NCBI RefSeq assembly: GCF_018882365.1
Contig: NZ_JACVOP010000001.1
Span: forward strand, 1,158,449 to 1,222,448
From: Polynucleobacter sp. 71A-WALBACH
GTDB taxonomy: Bacteria > Pseudomonadota > Gammaproteobacteria > Burkholderiales > Burkholderiaceae
Length of the DNA: 64,000 bases
Direction: 5' to 3'
The notes under the pieces were generated by a model. The model made no database searches, was not told the DNA's origin, and was given only the letters and a program-made list of their open reading frames with translations. The translations under genes and the position numbers were made by a program. Positions 35,645 to 45,129 of this stretch are shown here, one piece after another (the stretch's first letter is position 1; each line of letters begins with the position of its first letter).

Positions 35645-36958
35645 ATGGAATTAGCCAATCAAGCCATGTATTTGGGATTTGGGCTAATCTTCCTTGGCCT
35701 TAGTTTTGGCTCTCTTCATGATTTACGGCATCAATTTAGCTTGCAAAGCTCAAAGCATTACTGGGTTTTTTCTTTGCTTGCGATGTCACTATCTTGCTTT
35801 TTTTTCCTCATCTACCCTCTTGTTGGCGGGCTTGCACTTACGCTTGCTAACGTCACGCAGTTTGCGGCAAATATGGGACTCGTCATCCTTTTTAGATCTT
35901 TTAATACAAAGATTACAAAAGGACTATTGCTGGCATTTTTAATTTCATTGCCATTGTTTGGCCTAGTCTTTGAGCTGACCCGCGCCAAGGAGGCCTATGA
36001 CATACGAATTGAATTTCTCAGTGGCGTAGCAATTGCCCTTGCCATTTGGCAAATGTATGAGGTGAGCGTGCAATATCTAAAGTCTAGATCCATTTATTTG
36101 GGTTTTTTGATTTTAGCTGTTGCTGGACAAATTGCATTATGGATTTATAGAATCTGGACCGTGGATCACTATGCAGACTTTATCGGTCATGCAAGTATTT
36201 TTGATGAGCATTTACCTGAGTTCATTGCGCGATTAATCGTTATTGTTTTATACGCCTTAATTTTTATTGCCATAGGCAATTACTTCTACGACCAATTGGT
36301 GGCTCGAGAACGAGAGCGTCGAGAGGATAAAGAGGAGCAGATGCTAGTTGCCCTGAAGAGCTTAGCTTCGGCAAGGGATAACGACACTGGAAATCATATT
36401 GTGCGGACTCAGCGTTATGTGAAAGTCTTAGCTGAGCGGCTTAAGTTCATGGGATATCACCCTGAGCAGCTTGATACCAAAAAAGTTAATGCCATATACA
36501 GGGCCGCACCTTTGCACGATATCGGAAAAGTGGGTATTCCAGATAGTATTTTGCTTAAAGCAGGCCCCTTAAATTTTGATGAATGGGGTGTGATGAAGAC
36601 TCATGCTGCTATTGGTGAGTCGGTATTAGAAGCTTCAGCAGCCAATCTGAAGGTGAGAGATGAGGTAATAGAGAGTGCCATTCTCATTGCGGGTGGTCAC
36701 CATGAAAAGTGGGATGGTACTGGTTACCCCAGGGGATTAAGCGGTGAAAATATTCCGTTGGATGCCAGAATTATGGCATTGGCAGATATGTACGACGCGC
36801 TCGTGACTAGTAGGCCCTACAAGAGCGCCTGGTCTCATGATGAGGCGATTGAGGAGATAGTGAATAAAAAAGGCACTCACCTAGATCCTACAGTTGTTGA
36901 TGCATTTATTGCCGAAGAAGATTCTTTTAAAGCAATTGCAAATCGATATCGGGATTAA
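35645..36958 (+). CDS. Seven-helix membrane HD-GYP phosphodiesterase
   Basis: 437 residues. Seven predicted membrane helices (1-215) resemble a 7TM sensor module. A short coiled linker (RERERREDKEEQ) follows, then an HD-GYP domain. The metal-binding HDIGKVGIPD (about 290), GGHHEKWDGTGYP (about 355) and ADMYDALVTSRPYK segments are intact, so c-di-GMP hydrolysis is expected. An AGAGG precedes the ATG by 9 nt. It lies between the truncated cyclase and the nfr-like operon. Confidence 0.88.
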   Translation: MELANQAMYLGFGLIFLGLSFGSLHDLRHQFSLQSSKHYWVFSLLAMSLSCFFFLIYPLVGGLALTLANVTQFAANMGLVILFRSFNTKITKGLLLAFLISLPLFGLVFELTRAKEAYDIRIEFLSGVAIALAIWQMYEVSVQYLKSRSIYLGFLILAVAGQIALWIYRIWTVDHYADFIGHASIFDEHLPEFIARLIVIVLYALIFIAIGNYFYDQLVARERERREDKEEQMLVALKSLASARDNDTGNHIVRTQRYVKVLAERLKFMGYHPEQLDTKKVNAIYRAAPLHDIGKVGIPDSILLKAGPLNFDEWGVMKTHAAIGESVLEASAANLKVRDEVIESAILIAGGHHEKWDGTGYPRGLSGENIPLDARIMALADMYDALVTSRPYKSAWSHDEAIEEIVNKKGTHLDPTVVDAFIAEEDSFKAIANRYRD

Positions 36959-37045
36959 GTCCCGGAGCCCTTACAATAATTGCTACATTGGAGTTAGCAT
37001 TTAATCGCTCTTTGCGATGATGCTTTGATTTTTCAGGACTTATTT

Positions 37046-37957
37046 GTGATATCGAATTCAGAGGGCATATCGCCATCACGAGTATATCTACCTGCTGGTA
37101 AAGGCTACCGGACTCTATTCGACTTTTTTATCGATCATTTTCCTCATATTGATTCTAAGGAGTGGGACGCCCGCTTTAGCGAAGGTTTGATAACGCGCTT
37201 AAGTGGTGAGTCGGTAGCGGCAAAAGACCCCTATCAAGCCAATACGCACTTGGTTTATTTTAGGCGCCTAGAGCGAGAGCCCGACATTCCATTCGAAGAG
37301 CAAATCTTGTATCAAGATGAGCATATCCTAGTAGCTGATAAGCCTCATTTCTTGCCCGTGACTCCAAGCGGCCTCTATTTGCATCAAACTTTGTTGAATC
37401 GATTAAAAAAGAAGACGGGCATACAAGACTTAACTCCTATACATAGGATTGACCGAGATACCGCTGGATTGGTTGTCTTTTCAGTTCAGCCCCATGAGCG
37501 TGCTCAATATCAGAATCTATTCAGAGATCGGATGGTCAAAAAAGTATATGAAGCAATAGCTCCCTATTCAGAGGCGCTTCATGCAAGATTGCCGCTGACA
37601 TACTCATGTCGACTGGAGGAGTCTGAGCATTTTCTTCAAATGCAAGAAGTAGAGGGGGAGCCCAATACAGATACTCTAATAGAGCTAGTGGAAGTCTTGA
37701 AGCCTTGGGCAAGATATCGGTTGACTCCAGGCAGTGGAAAAAAGCATCAACTACGATGTCATCTAAATGCTTTGGGTATTCCTATCAAGTTTGATCAAAT
37801 ATATCCAACTTTGACTCCCTACCAAAGGTATGACTTGGATTTTTCAAAACCTTTGCAACTTTTAGCAACAGAGATCTCTTTCCGGGATCCAGTGACGGGA
37901 AAAGAAAGATCATTTTCTAGTCAAAGGGTAGTGGCCCAATTGATTCCTTCTAAATAA
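37046..37957 (+). CDS. RluA-family pseudouridine synthase
   Basis: 303 residues from GTG 37046, preceded by AGGA at 7-nt spacing. A TTG at 37025 would add seven residues. The catalytic segment is HRIDRDTAGLVVFS, with the nucleophilic Asp after RI. The length and the N-terminal block (SPSRVYLPAGKG) resemble the subgroup often annotated RluA/TruC-like. The exact target uridine (23S rRNA or tRNA) cannot be assigned. It appears monocistronic. Confidence 0.85.
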   Translation: MISNSEGISPSRVYLPAGKGYRTLFDFFIDHFPHIDSKEWDARFSEGLITRLSGESVAAKDPYQANTHLVYFRRLEREPDIPFEEQILYQDEHILVADKPHFLPVTPSGLYLHQTLLNRLKKKTGIQDLTPIHRIDRDTAGLVVFSVQPHERAQYQNLFRDRMVKKVYEAIAPYSEALHARLPLTYSCRLEESEHFLQMQEVEGEPNTDTLIELVEVLKPWARYRLTPGSGKKHQLRCHLNALGIPIKFDQIYPTLTPYQRYDLDFSKPLQLLATEISFRDPVTGKERSFSSQRVVAQLIPSK

Positions 37958-38069
37958 GGCCTTTCGCTCGCTATTACCTCACTTTGGAGTGTGATGTTTG
38001 ATGGGTTTTATGGGAGTCTTAGGTGTCAATGAATTCACGATCCAAAATGTATGCTCATTAAATGCTAAT

Positions 38070-38095
38070 TTGTTAGAAGATATGCGCTCTAACAA
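38070..38095. promoter_or_regulatory. Operator-like inverted repeat before the wecB-nfrBA operon
   Basis: TTGTTAGA (38070-38077) and TCTAACAA (38088-38095) are perfect 8-bp arms around a 10-bp spacer. The repeat ends 9 bp before a putative -35 at 38105, the usual place for an activator or repressor of the downstream operon. The cognate regulator is unknown. Confidence 0.5.
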
Positions 38096-38104
38096 CGCTA
38101 AATA

Positions 38105-38132
38105 TTGGCCTTTTACTCAATAAATATATAAA
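38105..38132 (+). promoter_or_regulatory. Putative promoter of the wecB-nfrB-nfrA-ybcH operon
   Basis: TTGGCC (38105-38110), a 16-bp spacer and TATAAA (38127-38132) give a start near 38139 and a leader of about 85 nt. The 267-bp gap before wecB otherwise contains nothing I can assign. Confidence 0.45.
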
Positions 38133-38224
38133 ATCTACAAAAATGCTACTCCGTGACTACTGTATTCGGTCGCCAAATTCCTGGATTTCCCCTTTAACAA
38201 GTTTCTATATCCAAGATCTCTATT

Positions 38225-39322
38225 GTGCTAGCCATACCTAAGATTCTGATTGTTTGCGGCACCCGTCCAGAGATCATTAAGTTAGCGCCTGTTTTTCATT
38301 TCCTACGTGCTCAAAACTGGTGCGAAGTTCAATGGCTGCATACCGGACAGCATCAAGAGATGGCCGAGCAAATTTTGGCTTGTTTTGACATTACCCCTGA
38401 TATTGTTTTAAGCCGGGCCGGAAGCTCACTCTCTGAATTTAGTATTGGCTGTCGTCAGCAATTAGATGCAGTGATGGAGGCGACGAAGTGGGGCGCTGTC
38501 ATTGTCCAGGGCGACACTGAAAGCGCTTTTCTTGGGGGGCTGTCCGCTTTTTATCAGCGTATACCTATTGCACATGTGGAAGCCGGCTTACGAACCTATG
38601 ACTTAACAAGGCCATTTCCAGAAGAGGGCCTTCGACAAATGCTTTCTCGGATTACCCATTTTCATTTTCCCCCAACCGTGGGCGGAAGAGATGCACTTGT
38701 TAAAGAGGCCATTCCTGTAAAGAATATTGTTGTGACTGGCAACACTGTAGTTGATGCTCAAAAATGGGTAATAAAAAAATATCATATTCATAAAGAAGCA
38801 ATAGCTGGACGGAATATGCTTGTCACGATGCATCGCCGTGAAAATTGGGGAAGTGATATCGAGGAAGCTTGTAGGGCAATCGCCACTTTAGCAAGAACCC
38901 ATAAAAAATTGAATGTTGTATTCCCAGTACATCTCAATCCTGTTGTTCAGAAGTCAGTCGACCCCATCTTGGGCGATTTGCCCAATGTTACTTTAACAGC
39001 CCCCCTTGGTTATCTCGAGATGCAACAAGCCATTGCGAATTCATGGCTTATTTTGACTGACTCTGGGGGCATTCAAGAAGAGGCGCCCACTTTTCATGTG
39101 CCGGTATTGGTGTTGAGAAGAGAGACTGAAAGACCTGAGGCTGTCCAAGCGGGGTGTGCGAAGATTATTGGCACCAGTGGGGCAGCCCTCATCAATGAGG
39201 TGAATACCTTATGGGATGATGATTTGCTTTATAAAACGATGATGCCCCTCTCAAATCCGTTTGGAGATGGCCATGCTAGTGAGCGGATTTGCGAGACCCT
39301 AAAAGCACAGCTAAGTAACTAG
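38225..39322 (+). CDS. wecB: UDP-N-acetylglucosamine 2-epimerase (non-hydrolysing)
   Basis: 365 residues from a GTG start. It interconverts UDP-GlcNAc and UDP-ManNAc. Family blocks in order: CGTRPEIIKLAPV, HTGQHQEM, VQGDTES, HVEAGLRT, a PEEGLRQML segment, HRRENWG and TDSGGIQEEAP. It is followed 2 bp later by the nfrB-like synthase. In E. coli wecB sits in the enterobacterial common antigen locus, but its product UDP-ManNAc is also required for the NfrB-dependent glycan. Having it as first gene of this operon suggests a dedicated precursor supply. Confidence 0.94.
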   Translation: MLAIPKILIVCGTRPEIIKLAPVFHFLRAQNWCEVQWLHTGQHQEMAEQILACFDITPDIVLSRAGSSLSEFSIGCRQQLDAVMEATKWGAVIVQGDTESAFLGGLSAFYQRIPIAHVEAGLRTYDLTRPFPEEGLRQMLSRITHFHFPPTVGGRDALVKEAIPVKNIVVTGNTVVDAQKWVIKKYHIHKEAIAGRNMLVTMHRRENWGSDIEEACRAIATLARTHKKLNVVFPVHLNPVVQKSVDPILGDLPNVTLTAPLGYLEMQQAIANSWLILTDSGGIQEEAPTFHVPVLVLRRETERPEAVQAGCAKIIGTSGAALINEVNTLWDDDLLYKTMMPLSNPFGDGHASERICETLKAQLSN

Positions 39323-39324
39323 TC

Positions 39325-41538
39325 ATGTACTTAGTAGATATATTCGCAAGTTATCTTTTTGCGCTAAAGTATGTTTCGATTTTAGTAGCCCTCATCATAT
39401 CTATTAGTAGCCTTGATGATTTGCTGATTGATATTGTCTACTGGTGCCGTCGCTTTATTCGATGGATCACTATCTATCGACAGCATCCAAAGATGCAATA
39501 TCAGGCTTTATTTTCTAAGTTAGAAAAGCCGCTTGCCATTATGGTTCCGGCTTGGCATGAAACGGGCGTTATTGGAAAAATGGCTGAGTTAGCAGCTATT
39601 ACTCTCGACTATGAGAATTATCATATCTTCGTTGGTACTTATCCAAACGATCCAGAAACTCAATTGGACGTTGATAAGGTATGCGCCGTTTTTCCTAATG
39701 TGCATAAGGTCATTTGTGCAAGACCGGGACCTACAAGTAAGGCAGATTGCCTTAATAACGTTTTAGATGCCATTTTGCAATTTGAATTGCAGGCAAGCCT
39801 AGAGTTTTCAGGCTTTATTTTGCATGATTCTGAAGATGTGGTCTCTCCATTAGAGTTGCGTCTTTTCAACTACCTTCTTCCAGGCAATGACCTCATTCAA
39901 ATACCAGTTTATCCATTTGAAAGATCTTGGAGCAACTTCACCTGCATGCATTATTTAGATGAATTTGCAGAAATGCATGGCAAGGATGTTGTTGTTAGAG
40001 AGGCCTTGGCAGGCCAGGTTCCAAGTGCTGGCGTTGGGACTTGTTTTAGCCGCAAGGCAGTACTGGCGCTCTTGGCGGATGGAGATGGTATTGCATTTGA
40101 TGGACAAAGCTTGACTGAAGACTACGACATTGGTTTTCGTCTGAAGGCAAAAGGACTTAAAGAAATTTTTGTGCGCTTTCCGGTGATTCTAGATGACTCC
40201 AAGCATGCAAAAGACATGTTATTAAATGGTCAAAGCATTCGAGACTCAAATGTTATTTGTGTACGTGAATATTTTCCAGATACGCTGGCGACTGCAATTA
40301 GGCAAAAATCCCGCTGGATCACGGGAATTGTGTTTCAGGGATATAAAACACATGGCTGGTCTAAAAGTTCGGTATTGAACTATTTTCTTTGGCGAGATCG
40401 CAAGGGGATTATTACCAACTTCATTAGTTTTATCGCCTCAATGATTTTGATTCAACTAGTGATTGTTTGGTTATATCAAGAGCTCTGGCCTGGGGCATAC
40501 CATTTTTTATCCATATTCGAGTCTAGTGAATGGTTGATGGGCCTAATGTGGATTAACTTCTTTTTGATGGGCAATCGTATGATTCAGCGCATCTTTTTTG
40601 TATCATCTTATTATGGTCTTGCCCAAGGCCTGCTTTCAATCCCTCGCCTATTTTGGGGGAACTACATTAACTTCATGGCAAATTGGAAAGCTATGAGCCA
40701 GGTGATTGCGCATGGCGACCCACACCGTATTGCCTGGGATAAAACCACGCATGATTTTCCAACAATAGGGCTTGAGAACAAAGAGCGAAAGAGGTTGGGA
40801 CAAATTCTCATTGATCAAGGCGTGGTGACTAAAGATCAGTTGGAATCTGTACTAACCCATCATGTTCATGGCATCAGGATTGGTAGCGCATTAGTGCATC
40901 AGGGCATCTTAAGTTCCGTCGAGCTTGCTGATGCGCTAGCGATTCAAGCAGGCGTCCCTATGGAGGCTATCGATCCGTATGCCATTCCGGCAGAGATGAT
41001 CGAGGCCATTTCGCCTTCGATAGCCTTGCACTATGCCATTCTACCGATTAGACGCGAGGGCGCTACCCTTATTGTGGCCAGTGAGTCTGCCTTGGATCCG
41101 ATTTCACTGGCGGCTATTAGTCGAAAATTGAAGTGCGGTATTCGATATTTTATTGCGCCTAAAGGTCAAGTTACAGTGGGCTTAAGAAGATGGTATGAGC
41201 ACTTGGATGCAGATGATCCCAGAGCAATATTGGATGAAGCTATTGCCTCTGGAAAAGTTCAGCCAAGCCATGCAGAAGAAATATGGAATTTTTATGTTGC
41301 CAGGCAAGTCATTCTTGCTGAGGTGCTAGTGTCTTTGGGGCACATTAATGAAGCTGCACTTCGTGCTTTGTTATTGCAGCATTCGGTGACTGATTTGAAT
41401 TTAGGAGACTTCTTAGTTGATAAAAATATCGTTAGTCGAGAAACGTTGGAAAAAGCGTTAAAAGTTCAAAGTCAACTTCAGCCAGAGATGCGTCAGTTGA
41501 TAGAATCTGAAGTTGCAATTCAATCCAGCTCTGCATGA
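39325..41538 (+). CDS. nfrB: NfrB-like glycosyltransferase with C-terminal MshEN domains
   Basis: 737 residues, close to E. coli NfrB (about 745). N-terminal membrane helices (1-40) are followed by a GT2 domain (about 65-350), with HDSEDVVSP, the TEDYD segment and the QKSRW (QxxRW) motif of processive synthases. More membrane helices follow (about 365-470). From about 488, two tandem MshEN c-di-GMP-binding motifs read RLGQILIDQGVVTKDQL and RIGSALVHQGILSSVEL, and a third, more divergent copy lies near 655-715. NfrB polymerises an N-acetylmannosamine-containing exopolysaccharide when c-di-GMP binds the MshEN domain. The same is expected here. The stop overlaps nfrA. Confidence 0.88.
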   Translation: MYLVDIFASYLFALKYVSILVALIISISSLDDLLIDIVYWCRRFIRWITIYRQHPKMQYQALFSKLEKPLAIMVPAWHETGVIGKMAELAAITLDYENYHIFVGTYPNDPETQLDVDKVCAVFPNVHKVICARPGPTSKADCLNNVLDAILQFELQASLEFSGFILHDSEDVVSPLELRLFNYLLPGNDLIQIPVYPFERSWSNFTCMHYLDEFAEMHGKDVVVREALAGQVPSAGVGTCFSRKAVLALLADGDGIAFDGQSLTEDYDIGFRLKAKGLKEIFVRFPVILDDSKHAKDMLLNGQSIRDSNVICVREYFPDTLATAIRQKSRWITGIVFQGYKTHGWSKSSVLNYFLWRDRKGIITNFISFIASMILIQLVIVWLYQELWPGAYHFLSIFESSEWLMGLMWINFFLMGNRMIQRIFFVSSYYGLAQGLLSIPRLFWGNYINFMANWKAMSQVIAHGDPHRIAWDKTTHDFPTIGLENKERKRLGQILIDQGVVTKDQLESVLTHHVHGIRIGSALVHQGILSSVELADALAIQAGVPMEAIDPYAIPAEMIEAISPSIALHYAILPIRREGATLIVASESALDPISLAAISRKLKCGIRYFIAPKGQVTVGLRRWYEHLDADDPRAILDEAIASGKVQPSHAEEIWNFYVARQVILAEVLVSLGHINEAALRALLLQHSVTDLNLGDFLVDKNIVSRETLEKALKVQSQLQPEMRQLIESEVAIQSSSA

Positions 41539-44102
41539 AACAATTCATAAAGATCTTTCTTGTATTGCTGGCTATTAATGGATACGCCCAATCAGCACCC
41601 AAGCCAGACCTGGGTGCTGGCATTAGCTCCTATCAGAAGTTCCTGATTTATCCTCACATTGAAAAGGGTATGAGTGCGCTAGAAGTTGGGGACAATAGTA
41701 GAGCAATTCAAGAATTTTTATGGGCTCGAAAAAGAGCGCCAAAAAGTCCAGCCACTGCTTTATATCTTGCAAATGCTTACATCAAGGATGGTGATTATTC
41801 AAAAGCCGAAAAGGTTCTGGAGCAGCAGCTTATATTTACTCCAAAGAACCCGCAAATCTTAAAAAGGCTATCCAATACACTAGTTTTGAAGGGTGATTAT
41901 TTAGCAGCCTCACAATCCCTAGAGGGGGAATTACAGGTCAATGAGAATAATATTATTGCCAGAGAGAAATTAAAAGTGGTCAATCAGGAGTTGGCAGGCG
42001 AGGAGTTGACGAGGTTGAAAAATCTTCAAGAAGATGATCCGGCCCAGTTCTTAGAAGATTTAAAAGGTAAAAAAGTACGTTTTGAAAATGCATTTGATGA
42101 AAGAAATTGGATTGACCTGCTTTTAACGGATTTTGCAAAGCAGCCTGAATTACTCCTCAGCTATCAGCCTGAATTTTATTCCAATCAAATCTATCAAGCT
42201 GAAAAAGTCTTACAGAAATTGCTCGTAGCGGGGCGGAAGGCCGAAGCAGATGCATATATTGCTGGACTCCCTGATGGCATTAAATTAAGCCCTGTCTTTT
42301 TAGATCATTTAAGCTATCAATTGCTCAATGAAAATGGGGAGCATCAAGCGATAGAATTATTGTTAGGCGCCTACCCATTTTTTCGGGCAAGCAACTCTCA
42401 GCGTGAAGAGTTAATCAATCGACTGACTATCTTGTTAAAGACTCATAAAGATGTCATTTCTGCTCCCTACGTCGCTAAATTAAGTATTCCCCTAGAAACT
42501 CCTGAGCTCAGATCTCTGCAGGTGAAATTGTTATCCGCCTTGAATGATTGCCTAGCGATACGTCAAATACTTGGAGACTATTCTGCTTTTTATACTCCAG
42601 ACGATTGGACTAGCTTGGGTTACTGCTATGGCGACCAAAGTCCAGGATTGGGTCTGTTTGCTTTCGAGCGTGCCGAAGAGCTTGCCCCAAGCTCTGATCG
42701 TGAAAGGGCTGTAGCGTATGAAGCATTCAGAGCAAAAAATTATTTGCGCGCTTTAACTGCCTGGAACTCTATCTCAATGGCTCAAATGACTCCCGCTGAT
42801 ATGCTAAGTGCAGCTACTACTGCTCAAACCCTTGGTGATGACAAAGAATTAAATAAATGGCTGCAGGTTTATCAGAAGAAAAATGGCGAAAAAAATGATC
42901 GTTACTGGTGGCTGATGGCGCAAACACAATTGAAGTCTAACCCTCAAGTGGCTATTGAGTACCTATTAAAAGCAGCAGCTCTCCAGCCATCCGTTACGTA
43001 TTATTCTCAAATAGCCTCTTTGTTGATGGTGGAGGGAAAGATTGCTGAGGCTATCGATTATTTTCATAAGGCTTTAGCCCTAAATCCCTTCGATAGTGCT
43101 ACTCAGGCTGCTCTAGGGTATGCCTACTACCAACAAGGTAACTATCAACGCGCTCAAAACTATTTACAGGCTTCCCTAAAATCTCGGCCTGACGATGAAG
43201 AGCTCATCAAGCAATTGGCATATACAGATCAAAAGCTGGGAAAAAATGCAGGAGCAATTCAGTATGCTGAAGCGGCCATTGATAGTTTGAATCGTTATGC
43301 TGCCAAGGAGATTACTCCTGAAATGAGAAGTACTGAGTTTGGTATGAGGAGAATGCACGAGGATTTGCAGCGGCGTTGGTCCTTTACGGCCGATGCGATG
43401 AGCGGCAATCAAGTCACTGCCGCACCTAGCATCGGACAGCCGGGTGTGAATTATCGAAGCTACTCTCAAGCTGAGGCTGCTTATAGACTGGGCGACCCCG
43501 CCATTGATAACGGCAAGTCACTATCAGCGTACACCCGGATTTTTGCAGGAGGAGGGGTCAATAACTCCGCGGTCCCTCTTTATGCGCCAATGATTGCGGG
43601 CGGATTGCGGTGGAAACCATTCTCTGACTATGTACTGAACTTGGCGGTAGAGGAGCAAACCCCTTTAGATCGCGGCCAATATACACAAACCTCTATGATG
43701 TTGCGTGCTAGCGCCTCTTTATTTAATTCGGGCATCTATAGTGATGACTGGCACCCCAATGGTCCTGGCTGGGTGGCGCAAAATTTATACCTAGACGCCG
43801 CTCACTATCTATCTACATCCGTCACTTCATTGGTGTCGGATTATCGTATCAGTTACCACCATAAGATTGAAGAAGGTCAAACCATTGAGCCATATGTGCA
43901 TGCGCAATGGAGTAGTCTGAACCAGGCAAATGGTGTCGATGAGCGCCTTGGATTCGGAGCAAGATGGAATATTTGGCAAGGGCAGAGTAAATACAATGCA
44001 TACCCCTCAAAAATGATGGTTGGACTGGAATATCAATATGCCTTTAAAACCTATCTCAATGATAAAAGTGCGGTCTTTCTCAGCTTAGGAGGGCGTTGGT
44101 AA
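41535..44102 (+). CDS. nfrA: NfrA-like outer-membrane TPR/beta-barrel exopolysaccharide porin
   Basis: 855 residues: signal peptide (1-20, ending YAQS), a long periplasmic TPR superhelix (about 30-600, with clear repeats near 45-125 and 490-560), then a C-terminal barrel ending SVFLSLGGRW-like (AVFLSLGGRW). The TPR-plus-barrel layout equals NfrA, which exports the NfrB polymer and is the phage N4 receptor in E. coli, though NfrA there is longer (about 990). The start overlaps nfrB (ATGA) and the stop overlaps ybcH (TAATG). Confidence 0.8.
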   Translation: MKQFIKIFLVLLAINGYAQSAPKPDLGAGISSYQKFLIYPHIEKGMSALEVGDNSRAIQEFLWARKRAPKSPATALYLANAYIKDGDYSKAEKVLEQQLIFTPKNPQILKRLSNTLVLKGDYLAASQSLEGELQVNENNIIAREKLKVVNQELAGEELTRLKNLQEDDPAQFLEDLKGKKVRFENAFDERNWIDLLLTDFAKQPELLLSYQPEFYSNQIYQAEKVLQKLLVAGRKAEADAYIAGLPDGIKLSPVFLDHLSYQLLNENGEHQAIELLLGAYPFFRASNSQREELINRLTILLKTHKDVISAPYVAKLSIPLETPELRSLQVKLLSALNDCLAIRQILGDYSAFYTPDDWTSLGYCYGDQSPGLGLFAFERAEELAPSSDRERAVAYEAFRAKNYLRALTAWNSISMAQMTPADMLSAATTAQTLGDDKELNKWLQVYQKKNGEKNDRYWWLMAQTQLKSNPQVAIEYLLKAAALQPSVTYYSQIASLLMVEGKIAEAIDYFHKALALNPFDSATQAALGYAYYQQGNYQRAQNYLQASLKSRPDDEELIKQLAYTDQKLGKNAGAIQYAEAAIDSLNRYAAKEITPEMRSTEFGMRRMHEDLQRRWSFTADAMSGNQVTAAPSIGQPGVNYRSYSQAEAAYRLGDPAIDNGKSLSAYTRIFAGGGVNNSAVPLYAPMIAGGLRWKPFSDYVLNLAVEEQTPLDRGQYTQTSMMLRASASLFNSGIYSDDWHPNGPGWVAQNLYLDAAHYLSTSVTSLVSDYRISYHHKIEEGQTIEPYVHAQWSSLNQANGVDERLGFGARWNIWQGQSKYNAYPSKMMVGLEYQYAFKTYLNDKSAVFLSLGGRW

Positions 44103-44992
44103 TGCGTTATGTATTGATCACTTTATTTTGCTTACTATCCAGCATTGCTCAGGCTGGAGATATTAGGGGTATCTTCTTTCAGCCACAAGAATCTGATCTC
44201 AAGATTCCTGTAGAGAGCTGGCCTAAGATTTTTTCCGAGGCGCGCAATCGGGGATTTACTGACTTAGTTATCCAGTGGACCAGCTTTGGGGATGTATTTT
44301 CGTCACAGGCAAATCAAGAGTGGTTAAAAGATCGCATGATTCAAGCATCTCAGGCTGACTTAAAGCTCATCGTAGGGCTTGGTGGGGACCCGGAAATGTT
44401 TACCCTTTTAAAGCAACCCCCTCCAATTGTTGGAAGCTACTTTAGGAAAATCAATCAAATCAATGTGGCGCTTGCAACTCGTTGGGCAAAAATACTTCCA
44501 GCGGGGATGATCTCGGGATGGTATCTTCCGCTTGAGGTAGATGATCGGCAGTGGAGGGAGGCTCCCGCACGCGCCGAACTGACCAAATATCTTATTCGTC
44601 AAGTCGACGAGCTGAATCAAGTATTGCCAGTACCAACTTATATTTCAAGCTTCTTTGCAGGTAACATGACGCCGGAGCGTTATGCTGCGATGCTGGAAAA
44701 CATGGAGGCGCAATCCCATGTTCATTTTTGGGTCCAAGATGGATCTGGAACAAATAAATTAACTAAGCCAGAGCGCGATCTTTATTTGGAGGCTGTTTCT
44801 AATTGCAAGGGTTACGCTGTATCAGGACTTATCTTTGAAATTTTTACCCAAACCCAAGCCGATCATCAGTTTGCCGCCAAACCCCTCAATGCGGCAGATA
44901 TGAATAAAACGCTTCGACAGAAGAGTCCGTGCGGAGGAGATAACGTTTTCTTTGCCTTGAACTATCTGATCGATTTCAACGCTACAAAATAG
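44102..44992 (+). CDS. ybcH: YbcH-like secreted DUF4434 protein of the nfr operon
   Basis: 296 residues from ATG 44102, overlapping the nfrA stop. The signal peptide ends SIAQAG. The rest has a TIM-barrel-like glycoside-hydrolase composition typical of DUF4434 (RGIFFQPQ at the N-terminus, ISGWYLPLEVDD and HFWVQDGSG further on). In E. coli the equivalent protein YbcH is encoded next to nfrA. A role in trimming or modifying the exported glycan in the periplasm is likely but unproven. The Glu in LPLEVDD is a candidate catalytic residue. Confidence 0.72.
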   Translation: MRYVLITLFCLLSSIAQAGDIRGIFFQPQESDLKIPVESWPKIFSEARNRGFTDLVIQWTSFGDVFSSQANQEWLKDRMIQASQADLKLIVGLGGDPEMFTLLKQPPPIVGSYFRKINQINVALATRWAKILPAGMISGWYLPLEVDDRQWREAPARAELTKYLIRQVDELNQVLPVPTYISSFFAGNMTPERYAAMLENMEAQSHVHFWVQDGSGTNKLTKPERDLYLEAVSNCKGYAVSGLIFEIFTQTQADHQFAAKPLNAADMNKTLRQKSPCGGDNVFFALNYLIDFNATK

Positions 44993-45129
44993 TAGCTTGG
45001 TTTAGCGCTCTATAGGGCCGTTCTGAGTTGCCTTGGTTTGGCGGTTGCCATGTTCATAAGACTCAAGTGGCCTGATGTATCCCCGACCAAAACAAACTAA
45101 AATCAATAACAATTAATAATTGATTAAAA

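Noticed and set aside
45000-45129. Possible regulatory element between ybcH and dusA
   Set aside because: Only a short AATTAATAATT-type AT-rich palindrome; no further support.
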